A stretch of 64,000 nt of DNA from assembly GCF_000735365.1 (NCBI RefSeq), contig NZ_JMPL01000006.1, positions 26,278 through 90,277 on the forward strand, read 5' to 3'. Shown one piece after another: positions 31,325 through 42,038 of this stretch (position 1 is its first letter; every line of letters begins with the position of its first letter). The notes below the pieces were generated by a model. That model had not been told where the DNA came from, made no database searches, and saw nothing but the letters and a program-made list of their open reading frames with translations. The stretch is from Kluyvera ascorbata ATCC 33433 (lineage in GTDB: Bacteria > Pseudomonadota > Gammaproteobacteria > Enterobacterales > Enterobacteriaceae). Both the position numbers and the translations under genes were made by a program.

Positions 31325-32050
31325 ATGGCTACCAACGCAAAACCTGTCTACAAACGTATTCTGCTCAAGCTTAGCGGTGAAGCATTGCAGGGGACTGAAG
31401 GCTTCGGTATTGACGCAAGTATTCTTGACCGTATGGCGCAAGAGATTAAAGAACTTGTTGAGCTGGGCATCCAGGTGGGTGTCGTCATTGGTGGTGGCAA
31501 CCTGTTCCGTGGTGCGGGCTTGGCAAAAGCGGGTATGAACCGCGTTGTGGGCGACCACATGGGCATGCTGGCAACGGTAATGAACGGCCTGGCAATGCGT
31601 GACGCACTGCATCGCGCCTATGTGAACGCCCGCCTGATGTCAGCGATTCCGCTGAACGGCGTTTGCGACAACTACAGCTGGGCAGAGGCTATCAGCCTGC
31701 TGCGTAATAACCGCGTCGTGATTCTGTCCGCCGGTACCGGCAACCCGTTCTTTACCACCGACTCTGCAGCCTGCCTGCGCGGCATCGAAATCGAAGCCGA
31801 CGTGGTACTGAAAGCCACCAAAGTTGACGGTGTGTTCACCGCTGACCCAGCAAAAGATCCGACTGCCACCATGTACGAGCAGCTGACCTACACCGAAGTG
31901 CTGGATAAAGAACTGAAAGTCATGGATCTGGCTGCCTTTACGCTGGCTCGTGACCACAAATTGCCAATTCGCGTATTCAATATGAATAAACCAGGCGCAC
32001 TGCGTCGCGTGGTGATGGGCGAAAAAGAAGGCACTTTAATTACGGAATAA
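31325..32050 (+). CDS. pyrH: UMP kinase
   Basis: Phosphorylates UMP to UDP in pyrimidine synthesis; a hexameric enzyme of the amino acid kinase fold. The 241-residue product shows [12 protein letters not shown] near the N-terminus, the glycine-rich [11 protein letters not shown], and the [10 protein letters not shown] loop near 170. The Shine-Dalgarno AGGAAAG is 4 bp before the ATG. It has its own upstream gap of 166 bp after tsf. Confidence 0.98.
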   Translation: MATNAKPVYKRILLKLSGEALQGTEGFGIDASILDRMAQEIKELVELGIQVGVVIGGGNLFRGAGLAKAGMNRVVGDHMGMLATVMNGLAMRDALHRAYVNARLMSAIPLNGVCDNYSWAEAISLLRNNRVVILSAGTGNPFFTTDSAACLRGIEIEADVVLKATKVDGVFTADPAKDPTATMYEQLTYTEVLDKELKVMDLAAFTLARDHKLPIRVFNMNKPGALRRVVMGEKEGTLITE

Positions 32051-32105
32051 TTTCCGTTGCGGCCATTTCCGGGTAAGATTCGCGTTTATCCGGCAGAATT
32101 GATTC

Positions 32106-32230
32106 ATACTCTATGGATTTCGAGCCGCGGGAAGGCGGCAAGTGAGGGAATCCCGATGAGCTTACTTTAGTAAGTGATTCGGGTGAGCGAATGCAGCCAA
32201 CGCCCCCGCAGCTTGAAAGACGATGAGTAT
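32106..32230 (+). repeat. ERIC (IRU) element, about 125 bp, between pyrH and frr
   Basis: The centre (about 32142-32189) matches the known ERIC core: GTGAGGGAATCCCGATGAGC, then TTAGTAAGTGATTCGGGTGA. The GGAAGGCGGCAAG block lies before it and GCAGCCAACGC after it. The ends are inverted (ATACTC at 32106, GAGTAT at 32225), and the whole can fold into a long hairpin. It is transcribed with pyrH or lies upstream of the frr promoter. Confidence 0.9.
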
Positions 32231-32231
32231 A

Positions 32232-32262
32232 TTCTGTGGCATGATTTAAACGAGACTATACT
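32232..32262 (+). promoter_or_regulatory. Possible frr promoter
   Basis: TATACT (32257-32262) with TTCTGT 19 bp upstream, directly after the ERIC element and 65 bp before the frr start. The -35 match and the spacing are weak. Confidence 0.35.
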
Positions 32263-32326
32263 TAGCGCATTCATAGCAATGTGTCATCGTCTGGTCGACT
32301 GATACTAGTTTTCAAGGATTCGTAAC

Positions 32327-32884
32327 GTGATTAGCGATATCAGAAAAGATGCTGAAGTACGCATGGACAAATGTGTAGAAGCATTCAAAAACCAAATCAG
32401 CAAAATTCGCACGGGTCGTGCTTCTCCTAGCCTGCTGGACGGCATCGTCGTTGAGTATTACGGCACCGCTACGCCACTGCGTCAGCTGGCAAGCGTCACC
32501 GTAGAAGATACCCGTACTCTGAAAATCAACGTATTCGACCGCTCTATGGGCCCGGCCGTTGAGAAAGCGATTATGGCGTCTGACCTCGGTCTGAACCCAA
32601 GCTCTGCGGGTACCGACATTCGCGTTCCGCTGCCTCCGCTGACCGAAGAACGTCGTAAAGATCTGACCAAAATCGTCCGTGGCGAAGCTGAACAGGCGCG
32701 CGTTTCCGTGCGTAACGTTCGTCGTGATGCGAACGATAAAGTGAAGGCGCTGCTGAAAGACAAAGAGATCAGCGAAGATGACGATCGCCGTTCTCAGGAA
32801 GACGTACAAAAACTGACTGACGTTGCTATCAAGAAAATTGAAGCGGCGCTGGCTGAGAAAGAAGCGGAACTGATGCAGTTCTAA
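32327..32884 (+). CDS. frr: Ribosome recycling factor
   Basis: With EF-G it splits the post-termination ribosome. The 185-residue product has the family length and keeps [15 protein letters not shown] near the N-terminus and the helical C-terminal part with [10 protein letters not shown]. It starts at GTG 32327 with AAGGATT upstream, as in E. coli. Confidence 0.98.
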   Translation: MISDIRKDAEVRMDKCVEAFKNQISKIRTGRASPSLLDGIVVEYYGTATPLRQLASVTVEDTRTLKINVFDRSMGPAVEKAIMASDLGLNPSSAGTDIRVPLPPLTEERRKDLTKIVRGEAEQARVSVRNVRRDANDKVKALLKDKEISEDDDRRSQEDVQKLTDVAIKKIEAALAEKEAELMQF

Positions 32885-32903
32885 GCTGTGTAAGTTGTGC
32901 GAT

Positions 32904-32953
32904 GAACGCCGTACAGGAAGCATTATTGCTTTGCTGGCGGCGTTTTGCTTTTG
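32904..32953 (+). terminator. Probable terminator downstream of frr
   Basis: AACGCCG and CGGCGTT arms enclose a second small stem (AAGCA / TGCTT); a T-run follows. It ends about 19 bp before the dxr start. Confidence 0.7.
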
Positions 32954-32971
32954 AACTATCCGGAATATCTC

Positions 32972-34168
32972 ATGAAGCAATTAACTGTCCTGGGCTCAAC
33001 GGGCTCTATTGGTTGCAACACGCTGGACGTGGTGCGTCACAACCGTGAACATTTTGCGGTAGCGGCACTAGTGGCAGGTAAAAACGTCGAGCGGATGGTT
33101 GAACAGTGTCTGGAGTTCACGCCTCGCTATGCGGTGATGGATGACGCAAAGAGCGCTGATGCGGTGAGAACGGCGTTGCGTGAACACGGCAGCCGTACGG
33201 AAGTGCTCTGTGGACAGCAGGCAGCGTGCGATGTGGCAGCGCTGGACGAGGTCAATCAGGTGATGGCGGCCATCGTGGGGGCGGCTGGTCTGCTGCCGAC
33301 GCTGTCGGCTATCCGTGCAGGCAAAAGCATTCTGCTGGCGAATAAAGAGTCGTTGGTGACCTGTGGACGGTTATTCCTCGAGGCGGTAAAACAGCATAAT
33401 GCGCAGTTACTGCCGGTCGACAGCGAGCATAACGCTATCTTTCAGAGTTTACCGCAAAGCTTTCAGTCCGACTTAGGGTACGCTGACCTTGAGCAGCATG
33501 GGGTGTCATCCATTCTGCTTACCGGGTCAGGTGGCCCGTTCCGTGAGACGCCAATCAGTGAGCTCGGCGCAATGACGCCGGATCAGGCTTGTCGTCATCC
33601 GAACTGGTCGATGGGACGTAAAATTTCCGTCGACTCGGCCACTATGATGAATAAAGGTCTGGAATACATCGAAGCCCGCTGGCTGTTTAATGCTTCAGCG
33701 AAGCAGATGGAAGTGCTGATTCATCCTCAGTCGGTGATTCACTCGATGGTGCGTTACCAGGACGGTAGCGTACTGGCACAACTGGGTGAGCCCGATATGC
33801 GTACGCCAATTGCCAATACTATGGCCTGGCCTCATCGCGTGGTTTCTGGCGCGAAGCCGTTAGATTTCTGCAAGATGGGCGCGTTAAGCTTCTCCGAGCC
33901 GGATTATGCTCGTTACCCTTGTCTGAAGCTGGCGATGGAGGCTTTTGAACAAGGTCAGGCGGCAACCACCGCGCTGAATGCCGCGAACGAAGTCTCTGTG
34001 GCGGCCTTCCTTGACGGGCAAATCCGCTTTACCGATATCGCGAACGTCAATATGGCGGTATTGGATAGCCTTGATCCTGGCGAACCGCAGAGTGTGGACG
34101 CGGTATTGGCTATCGATGCGATGGCGCGTGAAGCGGCGACGACGCAGGCAAGACATTTCGTCAGGTAA
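32972..34168 (+). CDS. dxr: 1-deoxy-D-xylulose 5-phosphate reductoisomerase
   Basis: Makes 2-C-methyl-D-erythritol 4-phosphate, the first committed step of the MEP isoprenoid pathway. The 398-residue product keeps the NADPH site GSTGSIG (7-13), LLANKESLV, the metal-site segment DSEHNAIFQ near 150 and the loop [24 protein letters not shown] 32972 gives the E. coli length; an upstream in-frame start at 32945 lies inside the frr terminator. Its product stream leads to uppS downstream. Confidence 0.98.
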   Translation: MKQLTVLGSTGSIGCNTLDVVRHNREHFAVAALVAGKNVERMVEQCLEFTPRYAVMDDAKSADAVRTALREHGSRTEVLCGQQAACDVAALDEVNQVMAAIVGAAGLLPTLSAIRAGKSILLANKESLVTCGRLFLEAVKQHNAQLLPVDSEHNAIFQSLPQSFQSDLGYADLEQHGVSSILLTGSGGPFRETPISELGAMTPDQACRHPNWSMGRKISVDSATMMNKGLEYIEARWLFNASAKQMEVLIHPQSVIHSMVRYQDGSVLAQLGEPDMRTPIANTMAWPHRVVSGAKPLDFCKMGALSFSEPDYARYPCLKLAMEAFEQGQAATTALNAANEVSVAAFLDGQIRFTDIANVNMAVLDSLDPGEPQSVDAVLAIDAMAREAATTQARHFVR

Positions 34169-34276
34169 TGAGAGCCGAATCAGCATACAACCCGTCACGG
34201 CATTTGTTAGCGTCTGGCTTCAGTGATATAGTCTGCGCCACCCGATCTCAGTGTGTTTTCGCTGCGGGGTCGGGAG

Positions 34277-34302
34277 AGCCGTGATTTAGCACGGCTTTTT
34301 TG
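34277..34302 (+). terminator. Intrinsic terminator between dxr and uppS
   Basis: AGCCGTG / CACGGCT stem with a 6-base loop, then T6, 110 bp after the dxr stop. The rest of the 237 bp gap to uppS holds nothing that I can name; it must contain the promoter for the uppS-cdsA-rseP group. Confidence 0.85.
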
Positions 34303-34405
34303 CGAGACAAAGATACGTAAAATCCTTCAGGTTTTCCTGACGGATGAAGTGTATGGCTGTATTCCGGGGTACCGCTCATCCCTTTTCATGGATTAAAAAC
34401 GCGTT

Positions 34406-35164
34406 ATGTTGTCTGCTAATCAACCAACCAGCGAGAGTCAGCCAGCCCACGGTTGCCGCCATGTGGCAATCATTATGGATGGCAATGGTCGCTGGGCGAA
34501 AAAGCAAGGTAAGATTCGCGCCTTTGGCCATAAAGCCGGGGCGAAATCCGTGCGCCGAGCCGTATCCTATGCGGCGAGCAACGGTATTGAGGCATTAACG
34601 CTATACGCATTCAGCAGTGAAAACTGGAATCGCCCTGAGCAAGAGGTGAGTGCGTTGATGGAGCTGTTCGTTTGGGCACTGGACAGCGAAGTGAAAAGTC
34701 TGCACCGCCATAATGTTCGGCTGCGGATTATTGGCGATACCCGTCGGTTTAATTCGCGCCTGCAGGAGCGAATTCGTAAAGCGGAAGCGCTGACGGAAAA
34801 TAATACGGGGCTAACATTGAACATTGCTGCTAATTATGGCGGTCGATGGGATATTGTTCAGGGAGTTCAGCGCTTAGCCGAACAGGTTCAGGAAGGGGAG
34901 CTCCGCCCCGATCAAATTAGTGAAGAACTGCTTTCTCAGCAGATCTGCATGCATGAACTGGCTCCCGTAGATTTAGTAATTAGGACCGGGGGAGAACATC
35001 GGATCAGTAACTTTCTTATCTGGCAAATTGCCTATGCTGAACTTTACTTTACAGATGTTCTTTGGCCCGATTTCGATGAACAAGACTTTGAAGGTGCGCT
35101 GCATGCTTTCGCTAATCGAGAGCGACGTTTCGGTGGCACCGAGCCTGGTGGCGACAAGGCCTGA
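34406..35164 (+). CDS. uppS: Undecaprenyl diphosphate synthase
   Basis: A cis-prenyltransferase that makes the C55 lipid carrier for peptidoglycan and O-antigen. The 252-residue product keeps the catalytic aspartate D25 in IIMDGNGRWAKK, the YAFSSENWNRP block and the C-terminal RTGGEHRISNFLIWQ. It has its own leader after the dxr terminator and is followed 12 bp later by cdsA. Codon use is more A/T-rich than in its neighbours. Confidence 0.98.
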   Translation: MLSANQPTSESQPAHGCRHVAIIMDGNGRWAKKQGKIRAFGHKAGAKSVRRAVSYAASNGIEALTLYAFSSENWNRPEQEVSALMELFVWALDSEVKSLHRHNVRLRIIGDTRRFNSRLQERIRKAEALTENNTGLTLNIAANYGGRWDIVQGVQRLAEQVQEGELRPDQISEELLSQQICMHELAPVDLVIRTGGEHRISNFLIWQIAYAELYFTDVLWPDFDEQDFEGALHAFANRERRFGGTEPGGDKA

Positions 35165-35176
35165 TGGGGGTAGCTT

Positions 35177-36034
35177 TTGCTGAAGTATCGCCTGATTTCT
35201 GCATTGATTTTAATACCGGTTGTTATTGCAGCCCTGTTTTTGCTGCCGCCTGGCGGCTTCGCTATTGTTACGCTGGTCGTTTGTATGCTGGCGGCATGGG
35301 AATGGGGGCAATTAAGCGGTTTCACCTCGCGGACACAGCGCGTGTGGCTGGCGGTACTCTGTGGCCTGTTGCTGGCGGTGATGCTCTTCTTAATTCCGGA
35401 ATATCACCATAATATCCATCAGCCGGTCGTTGAAACTTCGCTGTGGGCCTCCCTGATTTGGTGGGTTGTCGCCTTGCTGCTGGTCCTTTCCTATCCAGGG
35501 TCCGCTGCTATCTGGCGTCAATCCAAGGTACTGCGACTGGTCTTCGGCATCGTTACGATTGTCCCGTTTTTCTGGGGAATGCTGGCGCTGCGCTCCTGGC
35601 ATTATGATGAAAACCACTACAGCGGCGCGCTGTGGCTGCTTTACGTCATGATTCTGGTATGGGGCGCTGACTCCGGGGCCTACATGTTTGGTAAGCTTTT
35701 TGGCAAACATAAGCTGGCACCGAAGGTTTCTCCGGGCAAAACCTGGCAAGGCTTCTTTGGCGGCCTGGTGACGGCGGCAATCATTTCCTGGGCCTATGGC
35801 CTGTGGGCAAATCTGGACGTTGCCCCATCCACACTGTTAACCTGTTCCATCGTTGCAGCGCTGGCTTCGGTATTGGGCGATCTCACTGAGAGCATGTTCA
35901 AACGTGAAGCTGGCATCAAAGATAGCGGGCATCTTATCCCAGGCCACGGCGGGATACTTGACCGCATTGACAGCCTGACGGCGGCAGTTCCGGTGTTCGC
36001 CTGCTTGCTGCTGCTGGTTTTCAGGACGATCTAA
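35177..36034 (+). CDS. cdsA: Phosphatidate cytidylyltransferase
   Basis: Makes CDP-diacylglycerol, the precursor of all phospholipids, in the inner membrane. The 285-residue product has several hydrophobic segments and the full family signature [20 protein letters not shown] followed by GILDRIDS. It starts at TTG 35177 (TTG CTG AAG TAT), with GGGGG upstream, as in E. coli. It is followed 11 bp later by rseP. Confidence 0.97.
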   Translation: MLKYRLISALILIPVVIAALFLLPPGGFAIVTLVVCMLAAWEWGQLSGFTSRTQRVWLAVLCGLLLAVMLFLIPEYHHNIHQPVVETSLWASLIWWVVALLLVLSYPGSAAIWRQSKVLRLVFGIVTIVPFFWGMLALRSWHYDENHYSGALWLLYVMILVWGADSGAYMFGKLFGKHKLAPKVSPGKTWQGFFGGLVTAAIISWAYGLWANLDVAPSTLLTCSIVAALASVLGDLTESMFKREAGIKDSGHLIPGHGGILDRIDSLTAAVPVFACLLLLVFRTI

Positions 36035-36045
36035 CGGATGGACTT

Positions 36046-37398
36046 ATGCTGAGCATTCTCTGGAACCTTGCCGCGTTTATTATCGCGCTAGGGGTATTGA
36101 TCACCGTACATGAATTTGGTCACTTCTGGGTTGCTCGGCGCTGTGGTATCCGTGTAGAGCGCTTTTCCATTGGTTTTGGTAAAGCGCTCTGGCGCCGCGT
36201 TGATAAACGCGGCACTGAATTTGTTATCGCCCTTATCCCGCTGGGCGGTTACGTCAAAATGCTCGACGAGCGCGTTGACGCAGTGGCGCCTGAGATGCGT
36301 CATATGGCGTTCAACAACAAAACGGTGGGCCAGCGAGCCGCCGTTATCGCCGCCGGCCCTATCGCCAACTTCCTCTTTGCTATCTTCGCCTACTGGCTGG
36401 TGTTCATCATCGGTGTCCCTGGTATTCGTCCAGTAGTTGGTGAAATAACCGCCAATTCCATCGCCGCAGAAGCACAAATTGCACCAGGCACGGAACTTAA
36501 AGCCGTAGATGGTATCGAAACGCCTGATTGGGATGCTGTACGTATGGCGTTAGTGGCGAAAATTGGTGATGAAAGCACCACCCTCACCGTTTCCCCTTTC
36601 GGCAGCGAGCAGCGGCAGGATAAAATCCTCAACCTGCGGCATTGGGCGTTTGAACCGGATAAACAAGATCCGGTGACTTCGCTCGGTATTCGCCCTCGTG
36701 GCGCGCAGATTGAACCAGTGCTGGCAGAGGTGCAATCTGACTCTGCGGCGCGTAAAGCCGGTTTACAAGCAGGGGATCGGATCGTTACAGTCAACGGTCA
36801 ACCGCTGACGCAATGGATGACGTTTGTCACGCTGGTACGCGACAATCCAGGCAAAGCGTTACAGCTGGAGATCGAAAGGCAGGGGACTCTCTTGTCTTTA
36901 ACTCTGATACCGGATACAAAACACGGTAACGGAAAAGCGGAAGGGTTCGCAGGGGTAGTACCGAAAGTTATCCCGCTGCCTGAGGAATATAAGACAGTGC
37001 GCCAGTATGGGCCGTTCAGCGCTATCGTCGAAGCCACGGAGAAAACCGGGCAGTTGATGAAGCTGACCGTCAGTATGCTGGGAAAATTGATCACCGGTGA
37101 CGTCAAACTGAACAACCTCAGTGGGCCGATTTCGATCGCCCAGGGGGCTGGGATGTCTGCGGAGTATGGGCTGATTTACTACCTGATGTTTCTTGCACTC
37201 ATCAGCGTGAATTTAGGCATAATCAACCTGTTCCCGCTCCCTGTTTTAGATGGGGGACACTTGCTGTTTTTAGCGATTGAGAAGCTGAAAGGCGGCCCGG
37301 TATCCGAGCGAGTTCAAGACTTTAGTTACCGCATCGGCTCGATTCTGCTGATGCTGTTAATGGGGCTTGCACTTTTCAATGATTTCTCTCGGTTGTAA
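36046..37398 (+). CDS. rseP: Site-2 zinc metalloprotease RseP
   Basis: Cuts the anti-sigma factor RseA within the membrane after DegS, releasing sigma-E; it also removes leftover signal peptides. The 450-residue product has the HEFGH zinc motif at 22-26, two tandem PDZ domains in the periplasm and the third zinc ligand in PLPVLDGGH near 400. Its coding sequence holds a candidate sigma-E promoter for the bamA group. Confidence 0.98.
   Translation: MLSILWNLAAFIIALGVLITVHEFGHFWVARRCGIRVERFSIGFGKALWRRVDKRGTEFVIALIPLGGYVKMLDERVDAVAPEMRHMAFNNKTVGQRAAVIAAGPIANFLFAIFAYWLVFIIGVPGIRPVVGEITANSIAAEAQIAPGTELKAVDGIETPDWDAVRMALVAKIGDESTTLTVSPFGSEQRQDKILNLRHWAFEPDKQDPVTSLGIRPRGAQIEPVLAEVQSDSAARKAGLQAGDRIVTVNGQPLTQWMTFVTLVRDNPGKALQLEIERQGTLLSLTLIPDTKHGNGKAEGFAGVVPKVIPLPEEYKTVRQYGPFSAIVEATEKTGQLMKLTVSMLGKLITGDVKLNNLSGPISIAQGAGMSAEYGLIYYLMFLALISVNLGIINLFPLPVLDGGHLLFLAIEKLKGGPVSERVQDFSYRIGSILLMLLMGLALFNDFSRL
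36492..36520 (+). promoter_or_regulatory. Candidate sigma-E promoter inside rseP driving bamA-skp-lpxD
   Basis: GGAACTT (36492-36498), a 16 bp spacer and TCGAAA (36515-36520) have the same layout as the degP promoter at 21340. It is about 910 bp upstream of the bamA start. In E. coli bamA and skp belong to the sigma-E regulon, which supports the reading, but this site is inferred from sequence. Confidence 0.6.
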
Positions 37399-37429
37399 GA
37401 GAGTTAGTTAGGAAGAACGCATAATAACG

Positions 37430-39835
37430 ATGGCGATGAAAAAGTTGCTTATAGCGTCGCTGCTGTTTAGCAGCGCGACCGTGTACGGTGCTGACGGGTT
37501 CGTGGTGAAGGACATTCATTTCGAAGGCTTGCAGCGTGTCGCTGTTGGTGCGGCCCTTCTCAGTATGCCAGTACGTCCTGGCGATACCGTCTCTGATGAT
37601 GATATCAGTAACACCATTCGCGCCCTGTTTGCTACGGGCAACTTTGAGGATGTTCGCGTCCTGAGAGACGGCGATGTGTTACTGGTGCAGGTCAAAGAAC
37701 GCCCAACAATTGCTAGCATCACCTTCTCCGGCAACAAGTCGGTGAAAGATGACATGCTAAAACAGAACCTCGAAGCTTCTGGCGTTCGTGTTGGCGAATC
37801 TCTCGACCGTACAACCCTCTCCGATATCGAAAAAGGACTGGAAGATTTCTACTACAGCGTCGGTAAGTATAGCGCGAGCGTGAAGGCGGTTGTTACGCCG
37901 CTGCCGCGTAACCGTGTCGACCTGAAGCTGGTCTTCCAGGAAGGGGTTTCCGCCCAGATCCAACAGATCAATATCGTTGGTAACCATGCGTTCAGCACCG
38001 AAGATCTGATCTCAACCTTCCAGCTGCGTGACGAAGTGCCGTGGTGGAACGTGGTTGGCGATCGTAAATACCAGAAACAGAAGCTGGCGGGTGACCTTGA
38101 AACCCTGCGCAGCTACTACCTGGATCGCGGTTACGCCCGTTTCAACATCGATTCCACGCAGGTGAGCCTGACGCCGGATAAAAAAGGCATCTACATCACC
38201 GTTAACATCACCGAAGGCGACCAGTACAAACTGTCTGGCGTACAGGTGACGGGTAACCTGGCAGGGCACTCGGCTGAAATTGAGAGCCTGACTAAGATTG
38301 AGCCAGGTGAACTCTATAACGGCGCGAAAGTGACCAAAATGGAAGATAACATTAAGAAACTTCTTGGTCGCTACGGCTACGCGTATCCACGCGTACAGTC
38401 TCAGCCTGAAATTAATGACACGGATAAAACGGTTAAGCTGCACATCAACGTCGATGCAGGTAACCGCTTCTACGTGCGTAACATCCGCTTTGTCGGTAAC
38501 GACACGTCAAAAGATTCCGTTCTGCGTCGCGAAATGCGCCAGATGGAAGGGGCGTGGCTGGGCGGTGATTTAGTTGACCAGGGTAAAGATCGTCTGAACC
38601 GTCTGGGCTACTTCGAAACCGTCGACACTGAAACCCAACGCGTACCGGGCAGCCCGGATCAGGTGGATGTGGTTTACAAGGTCAAAGAGCGTAACACCGG
38701 TAGCTTCAACTTCGGTATTGGCTACGGTACGGAAAGCGGCGTGAGCTTCCAGGCAGGCGTTCAGCAGGATAACTGGTTAGGTACCGGTTATTCCGTCGGT
38801 ATCAACGGTACCAAGAACGACTACCAGACCTATACCGAGCTTTCTGTGACCAACCCGTACTTTACGGTGGATGGTGTTAGCCTTGGTGGCCGTGTCTTCT
38901 ACAATGACTTTAAAGCGGATGATGCTGACCTGTCGTCCTATACCAACAAAAGTTATGGTGTAGACGGTACGCTGGGCTTCCCGATTAACGAATACAACTC
39001 ACTGCGTGCGGGTCTGGGCTATGTCCACAACGACCTGTCCAATATGGAACCGCAGGTGGCGATGTGGCGTTATCTGGACTCTATCGGCCAGACGGCGGGT
39101 AAAACCAGCGATGATAACGGCTTCAGTGCTAACGATTTCACCTTTAACTACGGTTGGACCTATAACCGACTTGACCGCGGCTACTTCCCAACGGACGGTT
39201 CGCGCGTCAACCTGAACGGTAAGGTTACAATCCCAGGCTCCGATAACGAGTTCTATAAGGTAACGCTGGATACGGCGTCCTACTTCCCGCTGGATGAAGA
39301 TCATAAGTGGGTGGTTCTGGGTCGTACCAAGTGGGGCTACGGTGACGGTTTAGGCGGTAAAGAACTGCCGTTCTATGAGAACTTCTATGCTGGTGGTTCA
39401 AGCACCGTGCGTGGCTTCCAGTCCAACACCATCGGTCCGAAAGCGGTCTATTATGGTGCATCAGGCTTGGATAACTGCGACCAGAAAGGTGGTTACTGTA
39501 AGTCCGACGATGCGGTCGGTGGTAACGCCATGGGCGTGGCCAGCCTTGAGCTGATCGTACCAACGCCATTTATCAGCGATAAATACGCGAACTCGGTGCG
39601 TACCTCATTCTTCTGGGATGCGGGTACCGTGTGGGATACCAATTGGAACCCTTCAGGGCTTCCGAGCAGCATTCCAGACTACAGCGATCCGAGCAATATC
39701 CGTATGTCCGCGGGTATCGCATTACAATGGATGTCCCCATTAGGGCCGTTGGTCTTCTCCTACGCCCAGCCGTATAAGAAATACGAGGGAGACAAATCCG
39801 AGCAGTTCCAGTTCAACATTGGTAAAACCTGGTAA
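37430..39835 (+). CDS. bamA: Outer membrane protein assembly factor BamA
   Basis: The central Omp85 protein that inserts beta-barrels into the outer membrane. The 801-residue precursor has a signal peptide (1-20, cut after VYG), five POTRA domains (about 21-420) and a C-terminal barrel with the VRGF motif (in [10 protein letters not shown]) and final IGKTW. It is nine residues shorter than E. coli BamA, mostly in the extracellular loop between about 39440 and 39525, which still holds a cysteine pair. It is preceded by rseP and followed by skp. Confidence 0.98.
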   Translation: MAMKKLLIASLLFSSATVYGADGFVVKDIHFEGLQRVAVGAALLSMPVRPGDTVSDDDISNTIRALFATGNFEDVRVLRDGDVLLVQVKERPTIASITFSGNKSVKDDMLKQNLEASGVRVGESLDRTTLSDIEKGLEDFYYSVGKYSASVKAVVTPLPRNRVDLKLVFQEGVSAQIQQINIVGNHAFSTEDLISTFQLRDEVPWWNVVGDRKYQKQKLAGDLETLRSYYLDRGYARFNIDSTQVSLTPDKKGIYITVNITEGDQYKLSGVQVTGNLAGHSAEIESLTKIEPGELYNGAKVTKMEDNIKKLLGRYGYAYPRVQSQPEINDTDKTVKLHINVDAGNRFYVRNIRFVGNDTSKDSVLRREMRQMEGAWLGGDLVDQGKDRLNRLGYFETVDTETQRVPGSPDQVDVVYKVKERNTGSFNFGIGYGTESGVSFQAGVQQDNWLGTGYSVGINGTKNDYQTYTELSVTNPYFTVDGVSLGGRVFYNDFKADDADLSSYTNKSYGVDGTLGFPINEYNSLRAGLGYVHNDLSNMEPQVAMWRYLDSIGQTAGKTSDDNGFSANDFTFNYGWTYNRLDRGYFPTDGSRVNLNGKVTIPGSDNEFYKVTLDTASYFPLDEDHKWVVLGRTKWGYGDGLGGKELPFYENFYAGGSSTVRGFQSNTIGPKAVYYGASGLDNCDQKGGYCKSDDAVGGNAMGVASLELIVPTPFISDKYANSVRTSFFWDAGTVWDTNWNPSGLPSSIPDYSDPSNIRMSAGIALQWMSPLGPLVFSYAQPYKKYEGDKSEQFQFNIGKTW

Positions 39836-39897
39836 TTGCTCTTTGCAAAGGAATGCAAGTTCAGTGTAGTTTTGCTGGCATTAGGCGATAGCGTCAA

Positions 39898-39936
39898 GGT
39901 GGCTTCGGCCACCAAAAGAACAGTACCCTCGGGTAC
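39898..39936 (+). other. Two small perfect hairpins between bamA and skp
   Basis: GGTGGC / GCCACC with a TTCG tetraloop (39898-39913), and GTACCC / GGGTAC with a 2-base gap (39923-39936). No T-run follows, so these are more likely mRNA stability or processing structures than terminators. Confidence 0.6.
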
Positions 39937-39961
39937 ATATGGGATGGTAAGGAGTATTATT

Positions 39962-40447
39962 GTGAAAAAGTGGTTAGTCGCTGCAGGTCTGGGTTTAGCA
40001 ATGGCTGCATCTGCTCAAGCAGCAGATAAAATTGCAATTGTTAACATGGGTAGCCTGTTCCAGCAAGTTGCACAGAAAACGGGCGTTTCCAGCACCCTGG
40101 AAAACGAATTCAAAGGCCGTGCTGGCGAACTTCAGCGCATGGAAGGTGACCTGCAATCTAAAATGCAGCGTCTGCAGTCTATGAAAGCAGGTGCCGATCG
40201 CACCAAGCTGGAAAAAGACATCACTTCCCAGCGTCAGACTTTCTCCCAGAAAGCGCAGTCCTTTGAACAGGACCGTCAGCGTCGCACCAACGAAGAACGT
40301 GGCAAACTGGTTACTCGTATCCAGACTGCTGTGAAATCCGTTGCTGCAAGCCAGAGCATTGACCTGGTTGTTGATGCTAACGCCGTTGCATTCAACAGCA
40401 GCGATGTAAAAGACATCACCGCTGATGTACTGAAACAGGTTAAATAA
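39962..40447 (+). CDS. skp: Periplasmic chaperone Skp (OmpH)
   Basis: A trimeric jellyfish-shaped chaperone that carries unfolded outer membrane proteins across the periplasm. The 161-residue precursor has a signal peptide (1-20, ending SAQA) and a long helical, charged central region. It starts at GTG 39962 with AAGGAG upstream. The frame is open back to the bamA stop (42 codons), but that part does not look like protein. It is followed 3 bp later by lpxD. Confidence 0.98.
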   Translation: MKKWLVAAGLGLAMAASAQAADKIAIVNMGSLFQQVAQKTGVSSTLENEFKGRAGELQRMEGDLQSKMQRLQSMKAGADRTKLEKDITSQRQTFSQKAQSFEQDRQRRTNEERGKLVTRIQTAVKSVAASQSIDLVVDANAVAFNSSDVKDITADVLKQVK

Positions 40448-40450
40448 GTA

Positions 40451-41476
40451 ATGCCTTCAATTCGACTGGCTGACTTAGCTCAGCAGTTGGATGCGGAATT
40501 ACACGGTGATGGCGATATCGTCATCACCGCTGTCGCGTCCATGCAATCCGCTAAAGCGGGCCATATCACGTTCCTGGTTAATCCTAAGTACCGTGATCAC
40601 CTGTCTGCGTGCGAAGCGTCGGCGATTGTCCTGACGCAAGAATTACTGCCTTTTGCCAAAGGCGCTGCGTTGGTAGTGAAGAATCCCTACCTGACTTACG
40701 CACGTATGGCTCAAATTTTAGATACCACGCCACAGCCAGCACAGGATATCGCTACGAGCGCGGTGATTAGTCCGTCTGCGGTACTCGGTAACAACGTCTC
40801 CATCGGTCCGAATGCGGTGATTGAGTCTGACGTTGTGCTCGGTGATAACGTTGTGATTGGGGCGGGGTGTTTCGTTGGTAAAAAAACGAAAATTGGCGCA
40901 GGTTCACGTCTGTGGGCAAACGTCACCATTTACCACGAAGTCGAGATCGGTGAGAATTGCCTGATCCAATCCAGCACCGTCATTGGCGCGGATGGTTTTG
41001 GCTACGCCAACGATCGTGGAAATTGGGTGAAGATCCCTCAGCTTGGTCGCGTCATTATTGGCGATCGCGTAGAGATCGGCGCCTGTACAACGATCGACCG
41101 CGGTGCGCTGGATGATACACAGATCGGCAACGGTGTTATCATTGATAACCAGTGCCAGATTGCGCACAACGTGGTGATTGGCGACAATACCGCGGTTGCT
41201 GGCGGTGTTATTATGGCCGGCAGCCTGAAAATTGGCCGTTACTGCATGATTGGCGGTGCCAGCGTCATCAACGGTCACATGGAAATCTGCGACAAAGTGA
41301 CAGTAACCGGTATGGGCATGGTTATGCGTCCAATTACCGAACCTGGCGTTTACTCGTCAGGTATCCCGCTCCAGCCTAATAAGGCATGGCGCAAAACTGC
41401 CGCGCTGGTGATGAATATTGATGAAATGAGCAAGCGTCTCAAAGCTGTTGAACGCAAGCTTGATAATCAAGACTAA
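40451..41476 (+). CDS. lpxD: UDP-3-O-(3-hydroxymyristoyl)glucosamine N-acyltransferase
   Basis: The third step of lipid A synthesis, adding the N-linked acyl chain. The 341-residue product has an N-terminal uridine-binding domain, a left-handed beta-helix of hexapeptide repeats (about 100-290) with catalytic H239 (CQIAHNVV), and a C-terminal helix. It begins 3 bp after skp. Confidence 0.98.
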   Translation: MPSIRLADLAQQLDAELHGDGDIVITAVASMQSAKAGHITFLVNPKYRDHLSACEASAIVLTQELLPFAKGAALVVKNPYLTYARMAQILDTTPQPAQDIATSAVISPSAVLGNNVSIGPNAVIESDVVLGDNVVIGAGCFVGKKTKIGAGSRLWANVTIYHEVEIGENCLIQSSTVIGADGFGYANDRGNWVKIPQLGRVIIGDRVEIGACTTIDRGALDDTQIGNGVIIDNQCQIAHNVVIGDNTAVAGGVIMAGSLKIGRYCMIGGASVINGHMEICDKVTVTGMGMVMRPITEPGVYSSGIPLQPNKAWRKTAALVMNIDEMSKRLKAVERKLDNQD

Positions 41477-41579
41477 TTTTCATCTGTATCGCATGATACT
41501 TTCCGGCCTGTCGGCATTCTTGTAATCCGGCAGGCCGTGTTATTATTGCCCCTTAGTATATTTTGACAGGAAGAGTATT

Positions 41580-42035
41580 TTGACTACTGACACTCATACT
41601 CTGCACATTGAAGAGATTTTAGAACTTCTGCCACACCGCTACCCGTTCTTACTGGTAGACCGCGTGCTGGATTTTGAAGAAGGTCGTTTTCTGCGCGCAG
41701 TGAAAAATGTTTCCGTAAATGAGCCGTTTTTCCAGGGCCACTTCCCTGGCAAACCGATTTTACCGGGCGTGCTGATTCTGGAAGCGATGGCTCAGGCAAC
41801 CGGTATTCTGGCGTTTAAAAGCGTTGGTAAACTGGAGCCTGGCGAGCTGTACTACTTTGCTGGTATCGATGAAGCGCGCTTCAAGCGTCCTGTCGTGCCT
41901 GGCGATCAGATGATTATGGAAGTCACCTTCGAGAAAACTCGCCGTGGCCTGACTCGCTTTAAAGGCGTTGCGCTGGTAGACGGTAAAGTAGTTTGCGAAG
42001 CGACGATGATGTGTGCGCGTAGCCGGGAGGCCTGA
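41580..42035 (+). CDS. fabZ: 3-hydroxyacyl-ACP dehydratase FabZ
   Basis: A hot-dog-fold enzyme that removes water from 3-hydroxyacyl-ACP in fatty acid elongation; its substrate is also the acyl donor for LpxA and LpxD. The 151-residue product keeps H54 (FQGHFPGKP) and E68 (LILEAMAQ). It begins at TTG 41580 with AGGAAGAG upstream, as in E. coli. It lies 103 bp after lpxD and 3 bp before lpxA. Confidence 0.98.
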   Translation: MTTDTHTLHIEEILELLPHRYPFLLVDRVLDFEEGRFLRAVKNVSVNEPFFQGHFPGKPILPGVLILEAMAQATGILAFKSVGKLEPGELYYFAGIDEARFKRPVVPGDQMIMEVTFEKTRRGLTRFKGVALVDGKVVCEATMMCARSREA

Positions 42036-42038
42036 TCC

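Noticed and set aside
34344-34598. Small plus-strand frame overlapping the uppS start
   Set aside because: Most of it is uppS in another frame; the upstream part has no Shine-Dalgarno sequence and no likeness to a known leader peptide.
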